The position numbers were made by a program, and so were the translations under genes. Of a DNA stretch of 64,000 bases, positions 54,274-64,000 are shown one piece after another (the first letter of the stretch is position 1; each line of letters starts with the position of its first letter). This DNA is from Synechococcales cyanobacterium S06. GTDB lineage: Bacteria > Cyanobacteriota > Cyanobacteriia > Cyanobacteriales > JAABRE01. The stretch is from the NCBI GenBank assembly GCA_011391125.1, contig JAABRE010000006.1, forward strand, positions 35,658-99,657, in the 5' to 3' direction. The notes beneath the pieces are model-generated. The model had not been told where the DNA came from and searched no databases. It saw nothing but the letters and a program-made list of their open reading frames with translations.

Positions 54274-54630
54274 TTATAAAGAATCTAAGAATTTTCTTCG
54301 TTTTTGTTCATATTCTTCTGCTGTTATAATATCAGAATCATATAATTGTTTTAATTCCTTTAAAGTTGTAATTTTATCATGGGAAGATTCGTTAATATTA
54401 CTAGGAATTAAATGGGGATTATATTTAATATTGAAAGCTTGTTCCGTCATGGAAATCAAACCAATAAACTCAAAAAAAGCGAGAATACTAGGAATATAAG
54501 TCCAGCAAAAAATTAAATAAAAAACACCTGCTTTTGTCTCCCCTAAATAAAATTTATGAAATCCTAAACCTCCACCAAAAAAAGCTAATACTGTTGCTGT
54601 AGTTTTATTTTTTACGATTGTATTGCTCAT
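54274..54630 (-). CDS. TM2-domain protein
   Basis: 118 residues. TM2 segment: TATVLAFFGGGLGFHKFYLG (about 10-29), then TKAGVFYLIFCWTYIPSILA and FFEFIGLISMTEQAFNIKYN. The C-terminal part (TTLKELKQLYDSDIITAEEY, EQKRRKFL) is a SHOCT-like short helix pair. It overlaps nothing but is 4 bp from the next gene, in one operon. Function is unknown. Confidence 0.8.
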   Translation of the reverse strand: MSNTIVKNKTTATVLAFFGGGLGFHKFYLGETKAGVFYLIFCWTYIPSILAFFEFIGLISMTEQAFNIKYNPHLIPSNINESSHDKITTLKELKQLYDSDIITAEEYEQKRRKFLDSL

Positions 54631-54633
54631 ATT

Positions 54634-54870
54634 TTATTCCATCACTTTAAATTTGTCTTTTTTTTTGTTAGTTTTGGCGAGTTTTCCCATTAGAAAATAT
54701 AATAACACGATCCCAATTTGTGCCTCTAATAAAACAACATAACCTTTGAGAAAAAAGTTAAGATTTGTTACGGAATTTAACGAAAATATTACAATTCCCA
54801 AGGTGAGATAGGGAAAAAATCGCCATTTATTTTGCAATAAAGTCCAATTGTGTTTGTCCTCTTGATTCAT
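54634..54870 (-). CDS. Small two-helix membrane protein
   Basis: 78 residues. Two hydrophobic segments (RFFPYLTLGIVIFSLNSV, then GYVVLLEAQIGIVLLYFLMG) and a basic tail. First gene of the operon with the TM2 and helix-hairpin-helix genes; spacing is 3 bp. Not recognised. The 556-bp spacer 54871-55426 before the next gene shows no further gene or repeat that I can support. Confidence 0.55.
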   Translation of the reverse strand: MNQEDKHNWTLLQNKWRFFPYLTLGIVIFSLNSVTNLNFFLKGYVVLLEAQIGIVLLYFLMGKLAKTNKKKDKFKVME

Positions 54871-55426
54871 ATTATCCCAATTAAATTAATAGGATGGTCA
54901 TTTTTGAGAGCTATTTTTTGCTTCTGGTTTGTAAATTTATTTTCTAAAATGTCGATCTTACTCTAGGATAACTCTTTTTTCTCGCCTAGTAGTAACGATA
55001 ATCACAACTTTTCTAAGCCAATTTTCCAAGAAATTGTAATCTTGTCTTTTTTCTGTTTGTTTACTTTGCAAATATCCATCTGTTTATTCAAGTATTTAAT
55101 AAATTTTAATAATTTTTTCCCTGATCCCTATCCATAATTTCACTGATCCCAATTAATACCATTAATGTTATTCTAAATTATAATTATCGAAAAATCTAAC
55201 CTAAAAAGGTTGCTTTATTTGTTTCTTAGTGTTAAACTCTTTTCTCTGTAGTTATCAGGTATTTTCGTTAAAAGACAACAAAGTGTTCAAATTAATCTAA
55301 CTTTGCGCATAAGATCACAGACAATAGATACTTTTACCTTCATAATAGATAAAATATTCTTTTTGATCATTAATGACAAGACAATCAAAATAACTCCATT
55401 TAAGTACATTTTAGGAGGTGTAGGAC

Positions 55427-55621
55427 ATGATTCCATCCGTCAACTATACTCAATTTATTCGTTTTCTCCAAGAAGAATTAAGACTGTCTAATGATTCTAT
55501 CGCCATTGCTGAACGTTCATTGCAAAAAAATCCTGGTCCTTTACCAATGATACTTTGGCAATACGGTTTAGTCACTCTTGAAGATTTAGACAGGATATAT
55601 GATTGGTTAGAAACGACTTAA
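55427..55621 (+). CDS. DUF2949 family protein
   Basis: 64 residues, a cyanobacteria-specific helical family: FIRFLQEELRLSNDSIAIAE, QKNPGPLPMILWQYGLVTLE and DLDRIYDWLETT. Strong Shine-Dalgarno AGGAGG about 13 nt upstream. It is unusually far (556 bp) from the upstream gene, with no visible partner. Function is unknown. Confidence 0.85.
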   Translation: MIPSVNYTQFIRFLQEELRLSNDSIAIAERSLQKNPGPLPMILWQYGLVTLEDLDRIYDWLETT

Positions 55622-55724
55622 AAATATCTTCATTAAACCATAATTGATGACTTATTTTTGAGGTTGTAATTTATGTCAGAAGATTCTTATTTAGGTGACG
55701 ATTTTTCCGAGTTAATATTCAATT

Positions 55725-55752
55725 ATAAAAGGTCTTTTCTAAGACCTTTTAT
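55725..55752 (+). terminator. Rho-independent terminator upstream of ligA
   Basis: ATAAAAGGTCTT (55725-55736), loop TTCT, AAGACCTTTTAT (55741-55752), followed by TTATG: a perfect 12-bp stem. It lies inside a 43-codon frame starting ATG 55673 (MSEDSYLGDDFSELIFNYK), which I doubt is a gene. Confidence 0.85.
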
Positions 55753-55840
55753 TTATGTTAAAAATAATTTAATTAATCAGTTTGTTGCTGCACTTTACCA
55801 CTAAAAAAAGAATATAATATATAAATTTAACAAATTTTAA

Positions 55841-57841
<2,001 letters not shown>

Positions 57842-57878
57842 TTGATAATGAATATTTGTTATTGGTTATTGCTAAAAT

Positions 57879-57916
57879 AACTGATAACTGATAACTGATA
57901 ACTGATAACTGATAAC
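57879..57916. repeat. 7-bp tandem repeat (aactgat) abutting cruG
   Basis: Five or more copies of AACTGAT run up to the base before the cruG ATG (57917). They occupy the position where a ribosome-binding site should be; no AGGA-like sequence is present. Confidence 0.88.
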
Positions 57917-59071
57917 ATGGCAACATTTTCCTTCTTTTTATTAATATTCCAAGGTTTTCCCAGTTTAATTTTTTTAGCTTCTTTGATAAAAGGCGCAACC
58001 CGTAAACCTCCTTTAACCCCGTCTCAACCCACTCTTGAATTATTGGGAAAAGTTAGCGTCGTTGTCCCTACCCTCAATGAAGCGGCCAGAATTGACCCCT
58101 GTTTACAAGGATTAACTCGCCAAAGTTACGAGGTGAGGGAAATTATCGTAGTGGATAGCTATTCAACTGATGGCACAGCCGACAAGGTGAAAAATCAGGC
58201 CAACACTGACCCCCGTTTCCGTGTCATCAATGATCCACCCCTCCCCCAAGGTTGGGTAGGAAGGCCATGGGCGCTGCACAATGGCTTTTTAAACAGTTCT
58301 CCCCAAAGTGAATGGATTTTGGGAGTTGATGCAGACACGCAACCTCAACCCGGTTTAGTGGCCAGTGTGGTTGAAGCTGCCAACGAGGAAGGTTATGATG
58401 TGTTGTCCTTGTCTCCCCAATTTATCCTCAAATACCCTGGAGAATGGTGGTTACAACCCGCTTTATTGATGACTTTGCTATACAGATTTGATTCTGCAGG
58501 TGTAAAAAAACAAGCTCCTGACAGAGTAATGGCCAATGGTCAATGTTTCCTCGTTAAACGTCGTGTGTTGGAGCAATTAGAAGGTTACACGAGTGCGAAG
58601 GATTCTTTCTGCGATGATGTTACTTTAGCGCGATTTGCCGCCAAAAATGGCTTCAAAGTCGGTTTTTTGGATGGTGCTAAGGTGATCAAGGTGCGAATGT
58701 ATCAAGGGATGGCCGAAACTTGGCAGGAGTGGGGAAGGTCATTAGACCTCAAAGATGCCGCCTCCCAAGGCCAATTATGGCTGGAATTGTGGGTTTTATT
58801 AGCTATACAGGGCTTAAATTTACCTTTATGTATTGTCCTATTGTATAACCTATTCTTCGGCGCAAATTCCTTATTTTTTGTGATTGTTCTGGGACTCAAT
58901 GTATTTTTAATCTTGATTCGTTTTGCTATGTTGCTGGCGATCGCCCCATCGTATCAAAAGCCAATCCCGATATTTTTCTGGTTGTCACCGTTTGCTGACG
59001 TTTTAGCCGTAGCGCGTATTTTCCTATCAGCGCAACAAAAGCCGAAAAATTGGCGGGGAAGGGATTATTAG
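57917..59071 (+). CDS. cruG: CruG-type 2'-O-glycosyltransferase (carotenoid)
   Basis: 384 residues. GT2 core: VSVVVPTLNEAARIDPCLQG (about 48-67), IIVVDSYSTDGTADKV, then WVGRPWALHNGFL and ILGVDADTQPQPGLVAS (DXD). The blocks LSPQFILKYPGEWWLQPALL, RVMANGQCFLVKRR, DDVTLARFAAKNGFKVGFLD and RMYQGMAETWQEWGRSLDLK match my memory of CruG. Membrane helices lie at the start and at about 290-365. CruG adds the sugar in myxoxanthophyll synthesis after CruF. cruF is 57 kb away here. Confidence 0.82.
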   Translation: MATFSFFLLIFQGFPSLIFLASLIKGATRKPPLTPSQPTLELLGKVSVVVPTLNEAARIDPCLQGLTRQSYEVREIIVVDSYSTDGTADKVKNQANTDPRFRVINDPPLPQGWVGRPWALHNGFLNSSPQSEWILGVDADTQPQPGLVASVVEAANEEGYDVLSLSPQFILKYPGEWWLQPALLMTLLYRFDSAGVKKQAPDRVMANGQCFLVKRRVLEQLEGYTSAKDSFCDDVTLARFAAKNGFKVGFLDGAKVIKVRMYQGMAETWQEWGRSLDLKDAASQGQLWLELWVLLAIQGLNLPLCIVLLYNLFFGANSLFFVIVLGLNVFLILIRFAMLLAIAPSYQKPIPIFFWLSPFADVLAVARIFLSAQQKPKNWRGRDY

Positions 59072-59138
59072 GTAAGAGGTAAATGATTTGTCAGAAATCG
59101 GATTTCTCTCCCCGTAAAATAAGATAAAAAACAGATTT

Positions 59139-59774
59139 TTAGGAGCAGGGAAAACGTTTTCTGAAAAGATTTGTTACCACACTTGAACTATTTTGGTTTG
59201 CAAGTTCAAAGTATTCTGCTATTAGTTGAGAGAGGTTAAAATTGGGGAAATAAATACTATCAGAAACAAGGGAATAACTATCAGTTTCAAAACGATAAAT
59301 TAGCAGTTGATCGTTTTTATAAATCCACACTTCTGGGACTTTATAGGGAAGATAATCATTGACATTTGTATAACTGGTAACGTCAATTTCTAAGACTAAA
59401 TCTGGTGCAGGTTCTTTAGTCCAATCAAGCCTATCTTTCCCCATGGTAACTTGCCAATTCGTGATATAAAAACTATAGTCAGGTTCAATTCCACTTATTT
59501 CGGGTAAGTTCATGGTAATGGGAGTAAATGCTTCATATTTTTTACCTAAATGATCTAGTAAAATTTTAATTACATCAGCAATTATATTTGCTTTTCGGCC
59601 ATGTTTAGGAAGAGGTGACATTAATAATATTTCTCCTTGTCGATATTTTATGCGTGGATTGGGTTTTTCGCCTTTTCGCTCAAGAAATGTTTGATAATCT
59701 GTCCAATTACCAACTAAATGAACTAATGTCCCCGGAGACAAATGGATTTTTTCTGGTGTAACAATGGCAATCAT
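59139..59774 (-). CDS. Uma2-family PD-(D/E)XK protein
   Basis: 211 residues from MIAIVTPEKIHLSPGTLVHL (ATG at 59772-59774). An upstream frame to 59804 adds 10 residues with little merit. Uma2 core: RIKYRQGEILLMSPLPKHGR, GIEPDYSFYITN (Asp), then KEPAPDLVLEIDVTSYTNVN with the E-x-D/ExK-type site, and YLPYKVPEVWIYKNDQLLIY. It is an orphan and has no obvious partner. Role of the family is not established. Confidence 0.82.
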   Translation of the reverse strand: MIAIVTPEKIHLSPGTLVHLVGNWTDYQTFLERKGEKPNPRIKYRQGEILLMSPLPKHGRKANIIADVIKILLDHLGKKYEAFTPITMNLPEISGIEPDYSFYITNWQVTMGKDRLDWTKEPAPDLVLEIDVTSYTNVNDYLPYKVPEVWIYKNDQLLIYRFETDSYSLVSDSIYFPNFNLSQLIAEYFELANQNSSSVVTNLFRKRFPCS

Positions 59775-59952
59775 TTTTATTCTCTGGTATAGGATAATTA
59801 ACAATTAGTAATTAGTAATTAATAAGTATTTAATTTTATTGTATTTAGAGGAGGAAAAAATAAGAGTTTTTCTTAAATTTAAACGTCTTATTTTAGCTAG
59901 AGTAATTGTCAATACTAAATAGGGAAGTGTAATTAAAGATAAAACGAATAAG

Positions 59953-59979
59953 GGTTCGTTGTTGCGCTTTAGCGCTCCT
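59953..59979. repeat. REP-like half element
   Basis: GGTTCGTTGTTGCGCTTTAG plus CGCT, the same half as after gltB; the right arm is missing. It lies in the 318-bp spacer 59775-60092, which otherwise has an AATTAGT heptamer stretch at about 59795-59820 and no gene. Confidence 0.75.
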
Positions 59980-60116
59980 AAACTTAATTACGAAGTTAAA
60001 AAATACCTTTCTCTTTTTACTAATAATTATAACCATCTACTTATATCTACTAACTATTTTACTAATTTCTGAGAAAATGTGACAATAGAAGTTTGTACCT
60101 TTATTTAGTAGTATCC

Positions 60117-61544
60117 ATGAGTCAGCAGTTTGATTATGATTTAGTGATTATTGGGGCCGGTGTTGGCGGCCACGGCGCTGCTTTACACGCAGTAAAATGT
60201 GGTTTAAAAACAGCAATTATTGAAGCTGCCGACATGGGGGGAACTTGTGTCAACCGTGGTTGCATCCCTTCTAAAGCTTTACTTGCAGCTTCCGGCAAAG
60301 TTCGGGAATTAGCTGATCAATCCCACCTCGAAAGTATCGGCGTTCAAGTCAGTGGAGTAAACTTCAAGCGGGAGGCGATCGCCGCTCATGCAACCGATTT
60401 AGTCAATAAAATTCGTGGTGACTTAACCAACAGTTTAAAACGTCTGAAAGTTGACACAATTCACGGTTGGGGAAAAGTCGCAGGTCCACAAAAAGTCAGT
60501 GTCACCACGGACAAAGGCGAAAGAATCATTACTGCTAAAGACATCATGTTGTGTCCAGGTTCAGTCCCCTTTGTACCTCCCGGCATCACCATTGACGGGA
60601 AAACCGTATTCACCAGCGATGATGCAGTGAGACTAGAATCATTACCCAAATGGATGGCCGTCATTGGTAGTGGTTACATTGGGTTGGAATTTGCCGACGT
60701 TTACACCGCTTTGGGTTGCGAAATCACCATGATTGAAGCGCTCGACGAGTTGATGCCCGGATTTGATCCTGAAATCGCCAAAATTGCCAAACGCGTCTTG
60801 ATTGATTCCCGTGACATCGAAACCTATACGGGAGTTTTCGCAACTAAAATAACCCCCGGAAACCCCGTTGTCATTGAACTTACCAACGCAAAAACTAAGG
60901 AAGTGGTGGAAGTTTTGGAAGTTGACGGATGTCTCGTGGCCACTGGACGAATTCCTGCAACCAAAAACCTAGGTTTAGAAAGTGTCGGCGTAGAAACCGA
61001 CAGACGCGGTTTTATTGATGTTGACGATCGCATGGCAGTAATCAAAGATGGTCAACCTGTGCCCCATTTATGGGCAGTGGGCGACGCAACTGGTAAGATG
61101 ATGTTAGCTCACGCAGCTTCCGGTCAAGGTGTAATCGCAGTCGAAAACATTTGCGGACGCGCCCAAACCGTTGACTATCGTTGCATTCCAGCCGCAGCCT
61201 TTACCCACCCTGAGATTAGCTACGTTGGATTGACTGAACCAGCGGCGATCGAATTAGGGGAGAAAAAAGGCTTTAAAGTTGCAACTGCAAAGACTTATTT
61301 TAAAGGAAATTCTAAAGCTTTGGCTGAAAAAGAAACTGAAGGAATGGCCAAAGTTATTTACCGTCAGGATACGGGGGAATTGTTGGGCGTTCACATCATC
61401 GGGATTCATGCGTCAGATTTGATTCAAGAAGCGGCAAATGCGATCGCCAATGGGGCAAAAGTCCAGGACCTTGCATTTAATATTCATGCGCATCCCACCC
61501 TGTCGGAAGTGCTTGACGAAGCTTACAAACGAGCGGTAGTGTAA
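60117..61544 (+). CDS. lpdA: Dihydrolipoyl dehydrogenase
   Basis: 475 residues from ATG 60117; a TTG at 60093 adds eight residues without support. FAD-dependent E3 component of pyruvate/glycine cleavage complexes. FAD motif [20 protein letters not shown]; redox disulfide [16 protein letters not shown] (about 41-56); NAD motif [20 protein letters not shown] (about 182); second FAD site [20 protein letters not shown]; and the C-terminal active His/Glu in [14 protein letters not shown]. Length and order are normal. A 17-bp terminator stem follows. Confidence 0.95.
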   Translation: MSQQFDYDLVIIGAGVGGHGAALHAVKCGLKTAIIEAADMGGTCVNRGCIPSKALLAASGKVRELADQSHLESIGVQVSGVNFKREAIAAHATDLVNKIRGDLTNSLKRLKVDTIHGWGKVAGPQKVSVTTDKGERIITAKDIMLCPGSVPFVPPGITIDGKTVFTSDDAVRLESLPKWMAVIGSGYIGLEFADVYTALGCEITMIEALDELMPGFDPEIAKIAKRVLIDSRDIETYTGVFATKITPGNPVVIELTNAKTKEVVEVLEVDGCLVATGRIPATKNLGLESVGVETDRRGFIDVDDRMAVIKDGQPVPHLWAVGDATGKMMLAHAASGQGVIAVENICGRAQTVDYRCIPAAAFTHPEISYVGLTEPAAIELGEKKGFKVATAKTYFKGNSKALAEKETEGMAKVIYRQDTGELLGVHIIGIHASDLIQEAANAIANGAKVQDLAFNIHAHPTLSEVLDEAYKRAVV

Positions 61545-61550
61545 AAATTA

Positions 61551-61594
61551 GTGAAGTAGGTAATTTATAGGTTAAAATAAATTACCTACTTCAC
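61551..61594 (+). terminator. Terminator after lpdA
   Basis: 17-bp perfect stem: GTGAAGTAGGTAATTTA (61551-61567) with TAAATTACCTACTTCAC (61578-61594), 10-nt loop, then TTTCTA. Such a long stem may double as a transcript-stabilising hairpin. Confidence 0.85.
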
Positions 61595-61614
61595 TTTCTA
61601 ATAGGGTTATATTA

Positions 61615-62220
61615 ATGGCTTACAGTGATTTTACCTTAAAGAAAATTCAAGAATTATTTACACTTAAAATAGTGGAAAAGACAGGTATCTTTTCAGAGAT
61701 TAAACAGATAAAAATTAGCGATTTTCTAACAGAAACATTGTCAGAAAATGTGCCATTAGCGATATCTATTAACACAGAAAAAGGGCGATCGGAATTAATT
61801 ATTGCTCCTATTTTAGTGGAACTTAGAAAAATATTTAAACGAGAAATAAGTATTTTTTCTGGCACAGATTTAAACGTAGATAAGGAAAAAAATTTAACCG
61901 GTTTTTGTGACTTTATTATTAGTAAATCTCCAGAGCAACTATTTTTAAATTCCCCGATTATCACCATTGTTGAAGCAAAAAATGAAAATATTATGACTGG
62001 TTTAGGTCAATGTATTGCAGAAATGATCGCTGCCAGAATTTTTAACGAAAAAGAAGGTAATCAAATAGATAAAATTTATGGAGTAATTACCTCTGGAAAT
62101 ATCTGGAAATTCCTAAAATTAGAGGATAATTCCGTTTATATTGACTTAGATGATTATGGTATTAAAGAAATCTCTAACATCATGGGAATTTTAGCTAGTA
62201 TGATTGAACAAAAAGCTTAA
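61615..62220 (+). CDS. PD-(D/E)XK-like protein, unknown
   Basis: 201 residues. LTGFCDFIIS with an Asp, then PIITIVEAKNENIMTGLGQC with an E-x-K, and IAEMIAARIFNEKEGN give a nuclease-type core (about 96-145), followed by IYGVITSGNIWKFLKL. This arrangement resembles the N-terminal part of type-I restriction R-subunits and related cyanobacterial orphans. It stands alone between a terminator and a repeat-containing spacer. Activity is not proven. Confidence 0.62.
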   Translation: MAYSDFTLKKIQELFTLKIVEKTGIFSEIKQIKISDFLTETLSENVPLAISINTEKGRSELIIAPILVELRKIFKREISIFSGTDLNVDKEKNLTGFCDFIISKSPEQLFLNSPIITIVEAKNENIMTGLGQCIAEMIAARIFNEKEGNQIDKIYGVITSGNIWKFLKLEDNSVYIDLDDYGIKEISNIMGILASMIEQKA

Positions 62221-62381
62221 TAATTAAAGGGAATTTAACAAAAATCAAGTTAATAATTAATAATTGAAAATAAATTGCTTACCCTACTCACTTAAAAAAT
62301 GTCCCTTAAATAATTATTATGAAATCTCCAAAAATAACCGTAGCTAAAATAATAGACCAATGAGCGAAACTCAAAATGTCT

Positions 62382-62446
62382 AAAATGTCATACTGAGTGT
62401 AGCGAAGTATCTCGGAGATTCTGAGCAGCGCGAAGAATGACATTTT
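62382..62446. repeat. 65-bp palindromic dispersed repeat
   Basis: Arms AAAATGTCAT (62382-62391) and ATGACATTTT (62437-62446) are perfect; the inside has CTGAGTGTAGCGAAGTATCT-type words. It resembles a widespread GTCATTCTGAGCGAAGCGAAGAAT-type interspersed repeat. Confidence 0.7.
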
Positions 62447-62469
62447 TTCGTAGTTTCGCAATTTGTTTA

Positions 62470-64000
62470 TTAAAGAGATCGCCACAATTTCGCGGTATTA
62501 TTATTTAAAGTAGCGAAGGTCTGACCATCTGAACTAAAGGACATTACCCTTACTTCTTCGTTAATACTGTGTAATTCTTCTCCTGTGGGAATGTACCAAA
62601 ATTTAACGGTTTTATCTTCATAACTACTAGCTAAAATTTTGCCTTCGGGATGAATGGCGATCGTGATAATATTACTTTTATCGCTGGAAAATGTCCTTAT
62701 TTCTTCTTTGCTATTAATATCCCATTGGGTTATATTTTTATTATCAGTAATCCCGAATATTGTATTACCATCGGGACTAAATATTAGGGATTTAAAATCA
62801 CGATAATTATAATTAATTATTCCTAATAAATTGCCAGTTTTTACTTCCCAAATGTTAATTTTATAATCCCCACTGCTAACTAATAATTGTTCATTGGGAC
62901 TAAATACCAATGAATTAACTTGATTTCCGTGAGGTAACACATAATTTTTAGATTGTACCTTATTATTAACAAATTCCCAAACTTCTATATTACCTTTATG
63001 ATTTGCAAAGGATAAAAAACGATCATTTTTACTGGTAATTAAAACCTTGATCTTTGTTTGTGAATCACGAATAGAGACAATAGGATCATTTTTTCTTATC
63101 ATCCAATTCCAATGATTTTGAACTTCTGATTCATTAATATCAAATACAGTTTGTGTTCCTAATTTATCATAAATTTCTATTCGATGTTCTTTGTTATTTC
63201 TATCATAAGAATAATTATTATATTCTCGATAATCTCTATAAACAGCTAAATATTGCTTAAATAGATTATTAATAATTATTGGTTGACAATTTTCTATAGA
63301 AAATTGACTCGCATAAACCAAGAATGTACTTAATTCTATATCTTGAATTAAATTACCAGAATTAAAATCAAATACCCTAACATATAAACATTGAACATCA
63401 CGACGTTTATAGTCCCTTTTATAATGTCCCACAAATACCCCTGCGAAATATTTAAAATCAGAAGAAATACCAGAATTCAATAATTGTTGAGTAATTGGTT
63501 TATGATTGTAATAAATAGATTTGGGTGTAATTTCATGTTTTCTAATAACATTTAAACCCTTTAAATAAGGAATAAGATTCTCCTTATCTATTTCTTCCTG
63601 AGATTTAGGAGGAATTTCCTCTACTTCTTCCTCAATTTCTAATTCCTTTATAATTATAAAGTTTGGTTCATAAAAATTGAAATCAACTTTTTTTGTATCT
63701 TCATAACCCAGAATATCTAAACATTGATTTAACTTTTCGATATAGCTTTTATCACCGATAGTTATGTTATCTTCAAGGCTTGACAAAAGCTCGTTTATAC
63801 CCACATCGCTGGTTACTTCATTACCTAAAAGGTGACGTTGTTTTAGCCATAATTTCAGGGAATTAATGACTTGGGATTTTGCCCAATCTGGTTGGGAAAT
63901 GTGCGCTAAATTTAAGGCAAAATCTAAGATTAAATCTGGTAAAAATACGCCATAACTTGCGGCTAAACTTTCATATAATTGGTCATAATAAACCTTAACC
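62470..64000 (-). CDS. WD40-repeat protein (5' end outside window)
   Basis: The frame remains open to the right edge, giving about 510 residues. A GTG at 63804 is not the start, because the open frame continues upstream with LPDLILDFALNLAHISQPDW. Residues near the C-terminus carry WD40 blades: HGNQVNSLVFSPNEQLLVSS, GDYKINIWEVKTG, then IHPEGKILASSYEDKTVKFW and FSSDGQTFATLNNNTAKLW. The N-terminal visible part is helical and acidic (EIEEEVEEIPPKSQEEID). It probably mediates protein-protein contacts; partner unknown. Confidence 0.82.
   Translation of the reverse strand, partial: VKVYYDQLYESLAASYGVFLPDLILDFALNLAHISQPDWAKSQVINSLKLWLKQRHLLGNEVTSDVGINELLSSLEDNITIGDKSYIEKLNQCLDILGYEDTKKVDFNFYEPNFIIIKELEIEEEVEEIPPKSQEEIDKENLIPYLKGLNVIRKHEITPKSIYYNHKPITQQLLNSGISSDFKYFAGVFVGHYKRDYKRRDVQCLYVRVFDFNSGNLIQDIELSTFLVYASQFSIENCQPIIINNLFKQYLAVYRDYREYNNYSYDRNNKEHRIEIYDKLGTQTVFDINESEVQNHWNWMIRKNDPIVSIRDSQTKIKVLITSKNDRFLSFANHKGNIEVWEFVNNKVQSKNYVLPHGNQVNSLVFSPNEQLLVSSGDYKINIWEVKTGNLLGIINYNYRDFKSLIFSPDGNTIFGITDNKNITQWDINSKEEIRTFSSDKSNIITIAIHPEGKILASSYEDKTVKFWYIPTGEELHSINEEVRVMSFSSDGQTFATLNNNTAKLWRSL

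Noticed and set aside
55673..55804. 43-codon frame MSEDSYLGDDFSELIF... upstream of ligA
   Set aside because: It contains a perfect terminator hairpin in the middle and has no recognised family; more likely spacer.

Overview
The window is chromosomal DNA of a low-GC cyanobacterium. The evidence is psbY, the two carotenoid genes cruF and cruG, cyanobacterial-type ftsQ-ftsZ, a DUF2949 gene, XisH/XisI, and many HIP1 octamers (GCGATCGC). The gene set looks like a unicellular chroococcalean (Geminocystis, Cyanobacterium or Crocosphaera-like); the genus cannot be fixed from the sequence alone. I saw no tRNA, rRNA, CRISPR array, transposase or integrase.

Layout. 1-20.4 kb is mostly housekeeping: cruF (cut by the left edge), a GNAT protein, rsmI, a small glycan-type cluster (methyltransferase, two glycosyltransferase-like proteins, a PfkB kinase), a 3'(2'),5'-bisphosphate nucleotidase-like gene, two YiaA/B membrane proteins, pfkA, a 1425-residue UvrD-type helicase with a long helical tail, and gltB. 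20.4-32.4 kb is an accessory island. 32.5-64 kb is again mainly core: comB-like, glycosyltransferases, gamma-carbonic anhydrase-like, psbY, folB, SUI1, a Ctp protease, ftsQ-ftsZ, hisS, a 1542-residue surface-type protein, gnd, ligA, cruG and lpdA, ending in a WD40 protein cut by the right edge.

The island is the notable part. Nine copies of one intergenic repeat of about 55-65 bp (consensus core TTTTTAGCTTACAATATTAA, then an imperfect palindrome centred on GGGCGATCGCCC) all lie in the same orientation. Almost every interval between copies holds one compact selfish or defence-type module: HicBA, a ScaI-like restriction-modification locus with a controller gene, a J-domain plus HNH pair, XisH-XisI, a HigA-like antitoxin fused to a second, broken C5-methyltransferase, an Rpn/DUF2887 nuclease, a RelB/RelE pair, a Uma2 nuclease followed by a dead XRE antitoxin, and finally a DUF305 lipoprotein. 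This looks like an integron-like cassette array, but no integrase is present here. A scar copy of the last 16 codons of gltB, differing from gltB only at third codon positions, lies 4.2 kb inside the island. It suggests DNA arrived by recombination at the gltB 3' end from a diverged relative. One repeat copy carries a 27-bp GC-rich insertion in its HIP1 core.

Other repeat families are dispersed outside the island: a GTTCGTTGTTG palindromic (REP-like) family, 7-bp tandem repeats (one sits where the cruG ribosome-binding site should be), and long terminator hairpins.
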